DNA from: SAR324 cluster bacterium
GTDB taxonomy: Bacteria; SAR324; NAC60-12
Length of the DNA: 56,088 nucleotides
Assembly: GCA_015231825.1 (NCBI GenBank)
Contig: JADGAV010000032.1
Span: 1-56,088 of the forward strand
Reading direction: 5' to 3'
In this document: piece after piece, positions 8,306 through 17,781 of the stretch
Numbering within the stretch: position 1 is the stretch's first letter
How the letters are laid out: every line of letters begins with the position of its first letter
The notes under the pieces: generated by a model
Database searches by the model: none
What the model was told of the DNA's origin: nothing
The model's input: only the letters and a program-made list of their open reading frames with translations
Made by a program: the position numbers and the translations under genes

Positions 8306-9064
8306 CTATAGGAAAATCAAAAATTGCGCAAGAACGAGTAGGATTTTTTGAGGATGATTTTGGGATTATGGGGAAGATGTTGTGTATTTAGGGATTTTGC
8401 CGGGAGTATTTCGCTTATTTCAGGAATCTTCTTCTTGTTTGCGCTGAACTTGCTGAAAATAAGATGTTTTTAGACGGATTTATCCCATGGACATTGCTGA
8501 GGCTATTACATTGCATTTTCCTCATCATGAAAATAAACGTCATCGGGTGGGAAGGGGTCTCCAAAGTCAAATTCAGGATTGGAGACTATGGCAACAGGTA
8601 ATAAGGGGGATGCCCTCCGGGTCTCTTCCCCAATATGCTTTAGGATTTTCTGAACTTCCTGATAATCGCTAATAAAGGCGATTATCTTCATCTGCTTGCC
8701 GCATTTTGAGCATGTCAGGGGATTGTCTTCAAAGATTTTATGAATTAACCCGGCTAGAGCGAGTTGCCGTACAATCCGGCTTAAACTCTTCAAAGTAGGC
8801 GCTTTTATTGTACAAAATACCCGAAGAGTACGATTCCTGTTATCGCCGTCCTACCTTTTCAAAAGTTGTTTTTCCAGGTTGCTGATGCTTTGCCCGATTC
8901 AGAAATAATGGAGCTGCCCCAGCACTCAAATAATAATGGGGGAAAGGAGGAGGTGTGTCCAAAATCTGGATTTTTACAGTCCGCAGATTTGCAATAAAAA
9001 TTTAAAAAAATTGCATTCATTCACTGGAACTATTCCAAATTTAGAACGTCATGACATATAGGGG
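8306..9064. other. Gene-poor spacer between the secretion operon and the two-component genes
   Basis: Apart from the transposase tail, I see no supportable gene. A GGGGGAAAGGAGGAGG purine run near 8938-8952 is not followed by a credible reading frame. No clear terminal inverted repeats bracket the transposase remnant. Confidence 0.4.
8506..8850 (-). pseudogene. IS91-like transposase, C-terminal fragment
   Basis: An open stretch of about 114 codons after an in-frame TAG, ending at TAA 8508-8506. It contains LIHKIFEDNPLTCSKCGKQM followed by KIIAFI and then KILKHIGEETRRASP. This matches the conserved C-terminal tail of IS91/IS801-type (Y2) transposases (W..LI.KIyEvDPL.CP.CGg.MkIIaFI ... IL.HLgl). 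The catalytic HUH and tyrosine region is absent, and there is no proper start codon or ribosome site, so this is a remnant. It marks a past insertion between the secretion operon and the two-component genes. Confidence 0.65.
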
Positions 9065-9463
9065 CTAGCTGAAATTGAAACCGAGTCCGTTCATTTTTTG
9101 AACAATAGTATCTTTGTTGAAGGGCTTGACCACGTAATCATCACATCCGGCTTGAATGCTTGTGATTACCGTGTCTCGTTCAGAGTGGGAGGTGACCATT
9201 AGAATTTTTGCGGATTTGTGTTTAGAAATTTGAAATTTTTTTTCTAATTCTCTCAATTCAAACAAAACTTCTGTCCCATCCATTTCAGGCATTTCAACAT
9301 CCAGAGTGACCAATTGAAACGGTGTCTCAAATTCAAGGGATTTTTTAAACGAATCAATGGCTTCAATACCGTTTTGCTTCGATTCGCATGTCCCGAAATT
9401 CTCCATGATTTTCTGCATTTTTTTTCGACTGACAAGTTCGTCATCAACAATCAATATTTTCAT
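9065..9463 (-). CDS. Single-domain response regulator (CheY-like receiver)
   Basis: A 132-residue stand-alone receiver domain. MKILIVDDE at the N-terminus gives the acidic pair, [12 protein letters not shown] carries the phospho-acceptor Asp (about residue 54), and MVTSHS and VVKPF give the conserved Thr/Ser and Lys. No output domain follows, so it probably acts through protein contacts or as a phosphorelay intermediate. Its start overlaps the end of the hybrid kinase gene by 20 nt, a sign of translational coupling, and its likely phosphodonor is the HPt domain of that kinase. The downstream target is unknown; no promoter-binding domain or flagellar gene is nearby. Confidence 0.9.
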   Translation of the reverse strand: MKILIVDDELVSRKKMQKIMENFGTCESKQNGIEAIDSFKKSLEFETPFQLVTLDVEMPEMDGTEVLFELRELEKKFQISKHKSAKILMVTSHSERDTVITSIQAGCDDYVVKPFNKDTIVQKMNGLGFNFS

Positions 9464-12263
9464 TTTTGATTTCCTGGCTTTCCTTGATGTAGTTGTCTAA
9501 ACGATTTAATTCGGATTTCAACATTTGGAGATTTATTTTGCAGAGTTCGAGGTCTGCAGCTTTTCCATTCTCCTCCAATTCAAAAGCAAATTCTGCAAAT
9601 TGATTTGCCGTTAGGTTGGCTGCCCCTCCCTTGATGGAATGAGCTTCTTTTCGAATCAATTCCGTGTCCCCGAGAGAGAGTGCCTCTTCCATTTTTGAAA
9701 TTTGAATTCTGACATTTTCTAAAAATTCCAACAACACCCCGTAAAGCAATTCCTGATCTCCTTCAAATTCATCAAGGGCTTGATGCAAATTCATCGGAGA
9801 ATTTTCCTCCAGTTTTCTTTCCTGCCTCCGAAACCGCTTTTTTCCGGTTTCCACGTGTTCCAATTGTGGATGGAGCCATTTCTTGAGCGATGATAGAAAA
9901 ACGGTTTTTCGCAGCGGTTTAGAAATGTGATCGTCCATCCCATTTTCTAGAGAGACGTCCACGTCCTGTTTCATCGCATGAGCACTCATGGCAATTATCG
10001 GGAGCCGTGTTCGGGAAGTTGTCGTGTTCAATCCGCCGATATTTCGTTGCTCTTCCAGTTTTCTGATCTCCTTCGTTGCCTCGTATCCGTCCATCATCGG
10101 CATCTGTATATCCATCAGAATCAGATCATAGTCTTTTTCCTGAAAAGCCTCAATCGCCTGATGGCCGTTTTCTGCAAGATCAACCTGATATCCTGCATTT
10201 TTCAGATGAGCCATCGCCACCCTTTGATTGGTTGGATAGTCTTCAACCAAAAGAATCCTGAAATTGCTTTCATTTCGAAAAACTGAATCTGAATTGACGA
10301 TTGGTGATAAAAAGTGCTTTTCTTCCTGAATAAGAAACGGGATTGAAACCCAAAAAGTGCTGCCCTTGCCTTCTTCACTTTCCAGTCCAAAAGTTCCGCC
10401 CATTAACTCCACAAATTTTTTGACAATCGTTGTTCCCAAGCCAGTTCCTCCATATTTTCTGGTAATGGATCCGTCTGCCTGAGTAAAACTCTCGAAAATT
10501 ATCGTTTGTTTCTCTTTAGGAATGCCAATACCGCTGTCTTTTACCAAAAATCGAATTTTGGCTTCATTTCTGTCCATTTTTTCGAGTTCAGCACTAATTG
10601 AAACACCCCCTTTGGTGGTAAATTTAAATGCATTCCCTGCAAGATTTGTCAGTATTTGACGCAATCTCACCGGGTCGCCAATCAAATCAAGCGGCACCCC
10701 GGCAGAAAGGTTCCATTCAAAAAGCAGGTCTTTTTGTTTTGCTTGAAGAGCCAATCCTTCTGCCATATTGCTGAACAGTGTCTGCAAGTTGAATGGATTT
10801 TTTTCCAGCTCCAGTTTCCCTGCTTCGACTTTGGATAAATCGAGAATTTCATTGATGATGTTTATCAAGGAATAGGATTCAACGTTCAGGGTATGGAGCA
10901 GTGAATGCTGATCATCATCCAGCTTGGTATCCAGGAGCAGTTCTACCATCCCAATGATTCCATTCAAAGGAGTTCGAATTTCATGGCTCATGTTTGCAAG
11001 AAACTCGGATTTACTCCGATTGGCCGCTTCCGCAATTTCTGTGGTTTTCTGCATCAACTTTTTTTCTTTTTCAAGAAAATCACGGGCAAGATTGGTCCGT
11101 TCCAGTTCCAACTGTATTTTAATCGACTGTTTTTGCGCCTGATCTTTCTGCTCCTGTGCGGTTTTAAGATCAGAGACCATTTTTTCAAATTCTGACGCCA
11201 ACATTCCTATTTCGTCTTTGCTTTCAATTGCCAGGTCAATTTCCAAACTTCCTGAAGCCATCTTTTGGACCGCTTCGTTCAATTGCTCGATTGGATTTAC
11301 CAAAATATACCTGAGAAAAATAAAAAGCAGCATCCCGGCAATCACGATTATGGAAAACGTGATCAAGGCGACATTTTCTGCCAATTCATCACTAGCCTTC
11401 AAAAGCTCCAAAGTCGGCAATACTCCGACAAGAATCAATTTGGGATGAAGCTGCTTTGCACTGAAATAATAATTTTCCCCCAGGTACTCTGATTCCAGCA
11501 ACTGGCCTGATTTGGTATTTTGAACAATTTTTTTAAACAGGAGGGGGGGCAGCACCGAATCCAGTTTTCGAGGATCCGGATGAAACAGTATTTTTCCATG
11601 CTCGTCCGTAAAAAAAATAAAACCTTCACGACCAATCTGACTGTTTTTTATTTCCTGCTCGATAAAACCAGGACGAACACTCAACGCGAGATAACCTCTC
11701 GGAACCGGTTTTCTAGTCGTCGGACCCACCGAATTGTCAACAAGAACGAGTTTTTTGGAAACCAAAAGAGTGACTTCCTGATTGTCAGCATTGCGATAAA
11801 AAGTTAGATGGGTCGTCTCTTTGGACTGCTCCATCTCTCGAAAATAAGGTGTATCCCCTTCCTCCTCGAGGATATTGGGGGCATGTTCCAGAGAAAACCG
11901 GGTATCTTCATAACCATCAAGGAGCAAGACCCGAATTTCGTAATATTCAGGATAAGCCCGATGATAACTGGCAAAGAGCGTCAAAAGACTGGGTTGCATC
12001 AAGGTGTAGCGGTCCTCTTGATCAGAATTGAGAATGTAACGCTGCAGCAGATCAGAACCGGAAAAAAGTTCTATATTTGCTTTGACTGTCTGAAAACCTG
12101 AGTGGACATGCCGTTCCACTTCATTCAAAAGCGACTTCATTTGATTCAATGAGTCATCCCGGGAGATTCTCAGAATGTTGATATAAGCAACTCCACCCAC
12201 CACAAACAAAGACAGCACAAGGAGAGGCACAATAAAAAGCAGTATTTTTGATTGTAATTTCAA
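9444..12263 (-). CDS. Hybrid sensor histidine kinase (dCache-like sensor, HAMP, HisKA, HATPase, REC, HPt)
   Basis: A 939-residue membrane phosphorelay kinase. Domains in order: membrane helix 8-30, periplasmic dCache-type sensor about 35-295, second helix 297-320, HAMP about 321-372, coiled coil, HisKA with H427 in HEIRTP, ATPase with N-box around 540-548 and G-boxes DSGIG (577-581) and GGTGLG (605-610), receiver about 668-790 with D718 in LILMD, and HPt with H875 in AHSIKGG. All phospho-acceptors are present. The start is a TTG at 12263, preceded by AAAGGA. The next in-frame Met (residue 42) would remove the first membrane helix, so TTG is preferred. The gene lies 8 nt after a periplasmic polyamine-type binding protein, which could present ligand to the sensor domain. 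Confidence 0.9.
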   Translation of the reverse strand: MKLQSKILLFIVPLLVLSLFVVGGVAYINILRISRDDSLNQMKSLLNEVERHVHSGFQTVKANIELFSGSDLLQRYILNSDQEDRYTLMQPSLLTLFASYHRAYPEYYEIRVLLLDGYEDTRFSLEHAPNILEEEGDTPYFREMEQSKETTHLTFYRNADNQEVTLLVSKKLVLVDNSVGPTTRKPVPRGYLALSVRPGFIEQEIKNSQIGREGFIFFTDEHGKILFHPDPRKLDSVLPPLLFKKIVQNTKSGQLLESEYLGENYYFSAKQLHPKLILVGVLPTLELLKASDELAENVALITFSIIVIAGMLLFIFLRYILVNPIEQLNEAVQKMASGSLEIDLAIESKDEIGMLASEFEKMVSDLKTAQEQKDQAQKQSIKIQLELERTNLARDFLEKEKKLMQKTTEIAEAANRSKSEFLANMSHEIRTPLNGIIGMVELLLDTKLDDDQHSLLHTLNVESYSLINIINEILDLSKVEAGKLELEKNPFNLQTLFSNMAEGLALQAKQKDLLFEWNLSAGVPLDLIGDPVRLRQILTNLAGNAFKFTTKGGVSISAELEKMDRNEAKIRFLVKDSGIGIPKEKQTIIFESFTQADGSITRKYGGTGLGTTIVKKFVELMGGTFGLESEEGKGSTFWVSIPFLIQEEKHFLSPIVNSDSVFRNESNFRILLVEDYPTNQRVAMAHLKNAGYQVDLAENGHQAIEAFQEKDYDLILMDIQMPMMDGYEATKEIRKLEEQRNIGGLNTTTSRTRLPIIAMSAHAMKQDVDVSLENGMDDHISKPLRKTVFLSSLKKWLHPQLEHVETGKKRFRRQERKLEENSPMNLHQALDEFEGDQELLYGVLLEFLENVRIQISKMEEALSLGDTELIRKEAHSIKGGAANLTANQFAEFAFELEENGKAADLELCKINLQMLKSELNRLDNYIKESQEIKNENIDC

Positions 12264-12271
12264 AAATTCCT

Positions 12272-13345
12272 TTAGTTCTCAACTTTTGAGAAGATGGAGT
12301 TCATTTTTCTAATCACACGAGGAGACAATTTTTTAAAAAATTCGGACCGACTGAGAATTTTCTCACTGGGGTAGATGACAGGATCATTGAGATGTTCCGA
12401 AGAAAGAAACTTTTTTGCCGACCGATTTGGAGTCGCAAAATTGAGATATAGAGCCAGGCGGGCTGCATTTTCCGGTTCATTGACAAAATTTATAAACTCC
12501 CAGGCCAGTTCTTTTCTGGGGGAAGATTCCATTACCAGAAGGTAATCTACCCAGAGATTGCTTCCTTCATCGGGAATCACAAATTCTATTTGCGGATGAT
12601 AGTCCTGCAAGGTCACGGCATCGCCATTGTAGGCCATTGCCATTGCAATCTCACCGGTGACGAGGGCAGATTCTTCTGACAAAGAAAGATAAGAATACTT
12701 TTTGACATAGGCTTTCTGCGCCAACAATATCTTTTCTGCTTCATCCAGTTCTTTCAGGTTCTCGCTATTGAGAGAATAACCCAGTGATTTTAAGGCGGCG
12801 CCAATCGTATCGCGATAGTCTTTGATCATCAGAACCTTTCCCCTCAGATCTTCTGAAGGGTGAAACAGCTGCTTCCAGCTATTGATCTTTTGAGAGACCA
12901 GATCGCTTCGGTACACGATTCCGACGGTTCCCCAAAAATATGGAATGCCATACCCTTTTACCTCTGAAAAAGCATCCAGCCAACGGGAATCAATATGCTC
13001 AATATTCGGAACTTTTGAACGATCGACAGGACTCACCCACTTGTGTTTGAGATAGGGAGAAATTGCAACTCCGGAAGCCAAAACCAGGTCATACCCCTTT
13101 CCATCGGACTGGACTAATATATCGTCCCGGTCATCGTCTGTTTCAAAATAAAACTCCTTCAGTTTCACATCAAATTTTTTCTCAAACTTCCTGACAACTT
13201 CCGGGTCAATATATTCCGACCAGTTGAGAAAATTCAATGTTTGCCTTATTTGCGCCGCCTGAACGTCTTTCCCAATAATCCAGATGATCAAAAAGACAAT
13301 CACGCCCATTTTCGCCATTGATCTCCAATTCCATTTTTCCTTCAT
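12272..13345 (-). CDS. Periplasmic spermidine/putrescine-type binding protein (PotD/PotF-like)
   Basis: A 357-residue periplasmic substrate-binding protein with an N-terminal hydrophobic signal (about residues 12-30, cleavage near VQA-AQ). [20 protein letters not shown] is the hallmark opening of PotD/PotF proteins; later segments such as [15 protein letters not shown] and the C-terminal P-(S/N)[10 protein letters not shown] also fit the family. No permease or ATPase gene is next to it. It is the first gene of a three-gene unit with a hybrid kinase and a receiver, so it probably works as a sensory ligand receptor instead of a transporter component. The ligand (polyamine or another cationic amine) is inferred only from the family. 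The ATG at 13345 has a weak GGAAG site upstream. Confidence 0.8.
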   Translation of the reverse strand: MKEKWNWRSMAKMGVIVFLIIWIIGKDVQAAQIRQTLNFLNWSEYIDPEVVRKFEKKFDVKLKEFYFETDDDRDDILVQSDGKGYDLVLASGVAISPYLKHKWVSPVDRSKVPNIEHIDSRWLDAFSEVKGYGIPYFWGTVGIVYRSDLVSQKINSWKQLFHPSEDLRGKVLMIKDYRDTIGAALKSLGYSLNSENLKELDEAEKILLAQKAYVKKYSYLSLSEESALVTGEIAMAMAYNGDAVTLQDYHPQIEFVIPDEGSNLWVDYLLVMESSPRKELAWEFINFVNEPENAARLALYLNFATPNRSAKKFLSSEHLNDPVIYPSEKILSRSEFFKKLSPRVIRKMNSIFSKVEN

Positions 13346-13733
13346 GATGATCTTCCAATATATTAGTGAACTTCCTTTTCAATTTTCCTAGTTGAGCAAA
13401 ATCACTCGCCCTGTTTGAAAGGCATTTACTATCACTTCTTTCCTGTTTTAAACCACAGGAAGCTCTTTCTTTGTTAGCATTTATAGGTGCATTAGTACAC
13501 GACAAAAATCACAGAGATGCGTCGTGTTTGAGGAATTTCCAGTCAGGGATCGGCTGCTGTTTCCCGCAGATAAAATAACTGAATATACGTATTTTTTCGG
13601 ATACACATTTCTGCATTTAGAGCGTATAATTTTGCAGAGTCATTCAATCAACGAACGGATCAAAAAGACATTTGCGCAGCAGAAATTTTTCATGCCCAAG
13701 TGAGTTCGTTAAACATCTGGAATATGAAAAACC
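13346..13733. other. Divergent intergenic region
   Basis: The 388 nt lie between two divergently transcribed genes and should hold both promoters. No conserved RNA, long frame or clear sigma-70 pair stands out. A short minus frame reaching into this region from 13206 overlaps the binding-protein gene and is a shadow. Confidence 0.4.
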
Positions 13734-15161
13734 ATGGCATTGGATTTTGATGAATCCCCGATTGAGCAAGAAAGCAAGAAAATCGAAGAGAAAAAAGGGG
13801 AACTGAAAAAGAAAAAAATCGGGAAAAAAGTCTTCATCAACGAAGACCTTTTCGGCGCCAGCAAGACTTTGGAAGATTCTCCTGCAGAAGAAGGGATTTC
13901 CCATCTCAAAATTAAGGCTCAGGAGCTGGGCAATATTCCGGGAATGATCGAACACTGGCGGGCAGAGATCAACTCAAGGAAAAAGGAAATTCTCGATTAT
14001 TCACAAACCACCTTTGTGCAAAGGGCAGCCAACCGGTTTCGCGGATGGGACTTCGTCTCTCCCGAGGTGACAGGTGAAGAGCTCGCCAGACACCATCCCA
14101 CCAAGGCAGCACTGGAGAAAGTGAAACTCCTCAAACGAAACCCGAAAAGCATGATGGATCGTCTGGAACTGGTTTCCATCGTCGCCAAAAGCGGTCGAGA
14201 GTTTCCAGTGGAACTTTACCGTACATTGCTCCTTCAGGCCACCGTCGCCTGCTCCTTCGGTGAATTCAGCAACGTGGGGTTGCAAATGGTGATCTGGACT
14301 CAGGACATCTATTTTTCAAAGCTTTACTACAAGTGCCAGGGAGAGGCACTGGCCCTGGAAGCAAAACTCAAAACTGAAGAAGGGAAACAAAATGCTTTCA
14401 CCCGGCAATCGCAAGGTTTAAGGAACCATATTGCCCTAGTCACACGCAACATGGAAATCATTAAAAATTACCAAAAACAAACTGAAAAAGCGATCAAGGA
14501 GAACAAAGCGGTTTACAACACCAGTCTGAGTTTTGAAGAAGTCACCGATTTTCTTCTTGAACTGGGAGGAACCGATAAGATCGGTGATGACAAGAAAAGA
14601 GATACAAAGTGGAAGAGTATACTTAAAAGAGCGGCAGAACTGCTGCTGCTTTTGAGGGTTTTGCCGCTGCTCGACATCGAAGCAAAAAAACTTTCCTCAC
14701 AACTGAAAAAAGTGGATAAAAACGATCCAATTCCTTACTTTTTAGAAGCAAAAGTACAAATGAGTGATTTAATTTTTAAAGTGGGAATATACCAGGGAGG
14801 AGAACGGACGGTTGAGATGCGGGAAAAAGTACAGGAATCATTCAAGAACACGTTGCATTACTACGGGCTTGCCGTAAAAAGAGTCGGCAAAATGCCGAAG
14901 TCCAAAATGGAATTTGCAATCTTCATTGAGTATGCCAGTCTGATTCATTACTTCTACAAGGTCTCGACCACCACGCTTGGTATTCGCTTGCCCGCCGAAT
15001 GGTTGTCTGCAGTATTCAACAAAGCGATGAAACTCCTGGAGCTGGTCCAGGAAAAAGGGAATGTTGACGGACTGGTCATGGACATTCAGAGAGACATCCT
15101 TGAAGAAGGATTCGACAAATCCGGAACCAACCTATCCAACAAATCCCCGGTTCCTGCCTGA
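13734..15161 (+). CDS. Unrecognised 475-residue helical protein
   Basis: I do not recognise this family. The first ~50 residues are extremely rich in Lys and Glu (EQESKKIEEKKGELKKKKIG), probably an extended or coiled-coil tail. The rest is predicted mostly helical with Leu-rich and Lys-rich segments, including AAELLLLLRVLPLLDIEAKK near residue 300, and could be a TPR-like or other helical repeat fold. There is no signal peptide, membrane helix or enzymatic motif, so it is probably cytoplasmic. It is transcribed alone, divergent from the binding-protein/kinase unit and convergent with the flavoprotein gene. The ATG at 13734 has only a weak GGAAT upstream. A structural or scaffold role is possible but not supported by direct evidence. 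Confidence 0.7.
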   Translation: MALDFDESPIEQESKKIEEKKGELKKKKIGKKVFINEDLFGASKTLEDSPAEEGISHLKIKAQELGNIPGMIEHWRAEINSRKKEILDYSQTTFVQRAANRFRGWDFVSPEVTGEELARHHPTKAALEKVKLLKRNPKSMMDRLELVSIVAKSGREFPVELYRTLLLQATVACSFGEFSNVGLQMVIWTQDIYFSKLYYKCQGEALALEAKLKTEEGKQNAFTRQSQGLRNHIALVTRNMEIIKNYQKQTEKAIKENKAVYNTSLSFEEVTDFLLELGGTDKIGDDKKRDTKWKSILKRAAELLLLLRVLPLLDIEAKKLSSQLKKVDKNDPIPYFLEAKVQMSDLIFKVGIYQGGERTVEMREKVQESFKNTLHYYGLAVKRVGKMPKSKMEFAIFIEYASLIHYFYKVSTTTLGIRLPAEWLSAVFNKAMKLLELVQEKGNVDGLVMDIQRDILEEGFDKSGTNLSNKSPVPA

Positions 15162-15184
15162 GCGTGGATTTTTTTATACACGCT
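15161..15184. terminator. Hairpin between two convergent stop codons
   Basis: AGCGTG (15161-15166) pairs with CACGCT (15179-15184) around a 12-nt A/T loop, exactly between the stops of two convergent genes. Neither strand has a proper U-run after the stem, so it is at best a weak bidirectional terminator. Confidence 0.35.
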
Positions 15185-16881
15185 TAGAAAAATATTTTGA
15201 TGAGATCGGCCCGTGAAACAATTCCTTTGACAAAGTTTTGTTCATCGGTAATCACGACTCTTTTGATTTTATTCCGATTCATGGTTTCAATTGCTTTACT
15301 GAGAGAGTCTTCTTCCCGCAAAGTAATCGGTTTCGGAGTCATCAAATCTTCGACAATTGTTCCCATCCGCTTTTTACTTCGTTTTTGATGAACAATGAGA
15401 TCAAATATAGGTTTGAGTGTTGATTCAGACTGAAGATCCATCCCTGACAAGAAATCCGCTTCCGTAATAATCCCAATCAATTTGTTGTCCACATCAACAA
15501 CAGGAAGGCCGCTGACCCGGTGTTTGACAAGCAATTTGGCAGCTTCGACCACGGGGGTGCCTTCCTTTACCACCACCACTTCCTTGCTCATAAGCTCACC
15601 AATAATCCTGGACTGTGCCCGCTGTATAGGAGGAGCCTCGGCGACATCCTTTCCGACAAAACTCATGTGAGTGGGTACAAAAGGAGTATCGGGAAGACGG
15701 CCATGGAGCAGCATGTTCCAGTAAAACCATTTGAAAGCAATTTTACCCACATGATTTAAATGGGTTTCTTTCAACAATGAAAAAGGGCCAATGACGGGCA
15801 TCGGAAAAGTTCCGGGCAGGGGTTCCATATCATAGTTGAAATCAATCAGAACCGCTTTTTCAAACCCGGACTCAATGAAACAATTGGAATGTCCGTCAAA
15901 GCTGGGCAATGCCTTTTGTCCGTTTATTTCCCGGATGATATTTTCCACCACTGTTTCCGCTTGAAAATGAACCACTGACCCTGCTTTTGATGTAGGAACG
16001 TTCGTATTGTCCCCAATCACAAAGACCTGCTCGGCTTTCTTGCTTTTTAAGGTTCTTTGATCCGTATGAATATAACCGGTCGCATCACCGATGTCGGAGT
16101 CTGCCACCACATCAGGTCCCAGGTTGGGTGGGATGGTGCAAAGCAAATCATAATCCAGTGTCGCATTTTCATAGGAATGAATTGTTTTTTTCTCTTGGTC
16201 AACACTTTCAATGGAGAATTTTGGAACCACTTCGATTTGTTTTTCTGCAGCAATTTCTCCAAGAATTCTGCTTGCAATGGGCTTGGTAAACACTCCCTCC
16301 AAGGGGGTGACAAATGAAATTTCAACTTGATCACGGACACCCTGCATACGGAAATAATAGTCGGCCAGAAAGACGAACTCAATGGGAGCAACCGGGCATT
16401 TTATCGGCATTTCTGCTACATTCAAAACCAGTTTTCCTTCTTTCATATTTTTTATTGCTTTTTGAAATGCCAGTGCACCCTCCAGGGTGTAGAAGGTATG
16501 AACATCATTTCCCATTGCTTCTTCCAAGCCATCCACTTCATCGGGTGCGATGTGGCACCCCATCGAGCAGACAAGCCAGTCATATTCGAAAACTCCCTGA
16601 TTGGTTTCCACTTTCTTGTGATCATGATCGATAGATACGATCTCGCCCTGCACAAAATCTACTTTTTTAGACAAAGGATCAGTGATCGGTTTGACAACAT
16701 CTTTTTTACCTTCGTATTCATAGAGTTTAAAAGGGATGAAAATCAAACCGGGTTGATAAACATGCTCTGCGGATTTGTCAATTACTGTGATGGACCACTC
16801 TTTTAAATCAAGTTTGCCCGCAAGCAGATTCGCAACAAGAGTTCCCCCGGTTCCAGCTCCTAAAATCAGAATTTTTTTCAT
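15184..16881 (-). CDS. Sulfide:quinone-oxidoreductase-like flavoprotein fused to tandem CBS domains
   Basis: A 565-residue fusion. Residues 1-400 form an FAD-dependent SQR-type oxidoreductase: Rossmann motif GAGTGGTLVA (8-17), C162 in IKCPVAP, a second FAD-binding segment FVIGDNTNVP (287-296), C334 in NCFIESG, and an amphipathic Lys/Trp/Tyr-rich helix near 380-393 typical of the monotopic membrane anchor. C162 and C334 fit the SQR redox cysteine pair. Residues ~425-560 are two CBS domains (SKEVVVVKEGTPVVEAAKLL, then LMTPKPITLREEDSLSKA) that usually bind adenine nucleotides. Tethering them to SQR suggests energy-charge control of sulfide oxidation at the membrane. An AAAAGGAA site precedes the ATG. 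Sulfide as substrate is inferred; other SQR-family flavoproteins use different sulfur or quinone chemistry. Confidence 0.8.
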   Translation of the reverse strand: MKKILILGAGTGGTLVANLLAGKLDLKEWSITVIDKSAEHVYQPGLIFIPFKLYEYEGKKDVVKPITDPLSKKVDFVQGEIVSIDHDHKKVETNQGVFEYDWLVCSMGCHIAPDEVDGLEEAMGNDVHTFYTLEGALAFQKAIKNMKEGKLVLNVAEMPIKCPVAPIEFVFLADYYFRMQGVRDQVEISFVTPLEGVFTKPIASRILGEIAAEKQIEVVPKFSIESVDQEKKTIHSYENATLDYDLLCTIPPNLGPDVVADSDIGDATGYIHTDQRTLKSKKAEQVFVIGDNTNVPTSKAGSVVHFQAETVVENIIREINGQKALPSFDGHSNCFIESGFEKAVLIDFNYDMEPLPGTFPMPVIGPFSLLKETHLNHVGKIAFKWFYWNMLLHGRLPDTPFVPTHMSFVGKDVAEAPPIQRAQSRIIGELMSKEVVVVKEGTPVVEAAKLLVKHRVSGLPVVDVDNKLIGIITEADFLSGMDLQSESTLKPIFDLIVHQKRSKKRMGTIVEDLMTPKPITLREEDSLSKAIETMNRNKIKRVVITDEQNFVKGIVSRADLIKIFF

Positions 16882-17037
16882 TTCCTTTTCTCCTCAATAA
16901 TAAACCTCAAATTCCCCTTTTTCAAAGAGGACCAAGAAGCATTGTTGCAAGAATGTATTCCTTGTATTTTTTTGGTTTTAATCAAAATTTCAACATCAAT
17001 CTGCTAACGCACGATTTCAATAAAAAGATGAAAAGCA

Positions 17038-17709
17038 TCAGAGCTGACTGGGCATTGGATTGAGAGTACGGATCAGCATAATGCTCATGTCGCTGAATTC
17101 TTTTTGACATTCTGCCAAAGTTCCCTGCCAACTGGCTTCATTCTGGGTGAGGTGTTCCCAGACCTCGACCGGATGCTTGGGATCAATATCATGTTCAATC
17201 AGGTACGCTGCAATTTCCCTGGGCATCATATCCCAGGGTCGAGGAATCACGATGGCGTTTCGATCATCCTGAAGCACATGGATCATGTGTTTTTGGAAAG
17301 GTGTTAAATCTCCTCGCCGATGAAAGGTGATAAAAGTTGTTTCATCGAAACAAACTTTCGTTTTGGAAGCAAGAATCTGAGATGAGCTGATGCCCGGGAC
17401 CGTCTCCACAGGATGACCGCAGGCTCGTTCCACTCTCTCCAAAAGTTGAAATCCGGAAAAATGAATATCACCCATAAACAATACTACACATTTCAGACCC
17501 TCGTGGTGCAGCCTCGCCACCTCTTCCAGTTTCGCAACCTGGTCTTTGTAGCTCATTGTTATCACTTGGGAATCCGGCGACAAAAGCGGTTGAGCAAATT
17601 CAACAACCGCTGTAAATCCGACGACAACTTGGGCAGAACGAATGAGTTCCGCGCTTCTTTGAATGAGATAGTCCATATCACCAGGACCGATACCAAGACA
17701 AATGATCAT
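17038..17709 (-). CDS. cbiE: Precorrin-7 (cobalt-precorrin-7) C5-methyltransferase
   Basis: A 223-residue tetrapyrrole SAM-methyltransferase. It has the N-terminal GIGPGD motif (residues 6-11), [11 protein letters not shown] as the second SAM loop, and the [12 protein letters not shown] segment typical of CbiE/CobL N-terminal domains. Length fits stand-alone CbiE, with no CbiT decarboxylase domain attached. It acts late in corrin ring synthesis in the cytoplasm, methylating C5. It follows cbiA by 72 nt on the same strand and belongs to the cobO-cbiA-cbiE run. The corrinoid-dependent methyltransferase set at 35-40 kb would need the product of this pathway. Other corrin-ring genes are not in the window. 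Confidence 0.85.
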   Translation of the reverse strand: MIICLGIGPGDMDYLIQRSAELIRSAQVVVGFTAVVEFAQPLLSPDSQVITMSYKDQVAKLEEVARLHHEGLKCVVLFMGDIHFSGFQLLERVERACGHPVETVPGISSSQILASKTKVCFDETTFITFHRRGDLTPFQKHMIHVLQDDRNAIVIPRPWDMMPREIAAYLIEHDIDPKHPVEVWEHLTQNEASWQGTLAECQKEFSDMSIMLIRTLNPMPSQL

Positions 17710-17781
17710 GTTTTTCCTCTTGATTTGAAATGAAATTCATTTTGCATCGATTTTGTTTGCAGCAAAACCACAAAATGAAAT

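Noticed and set aside
13206..13505. 99-residue minus frame overlapping the binding-protein start
   Set aside because: It overlaps the clear signal-peptide coding region in another frame and has no protein-like motifs.
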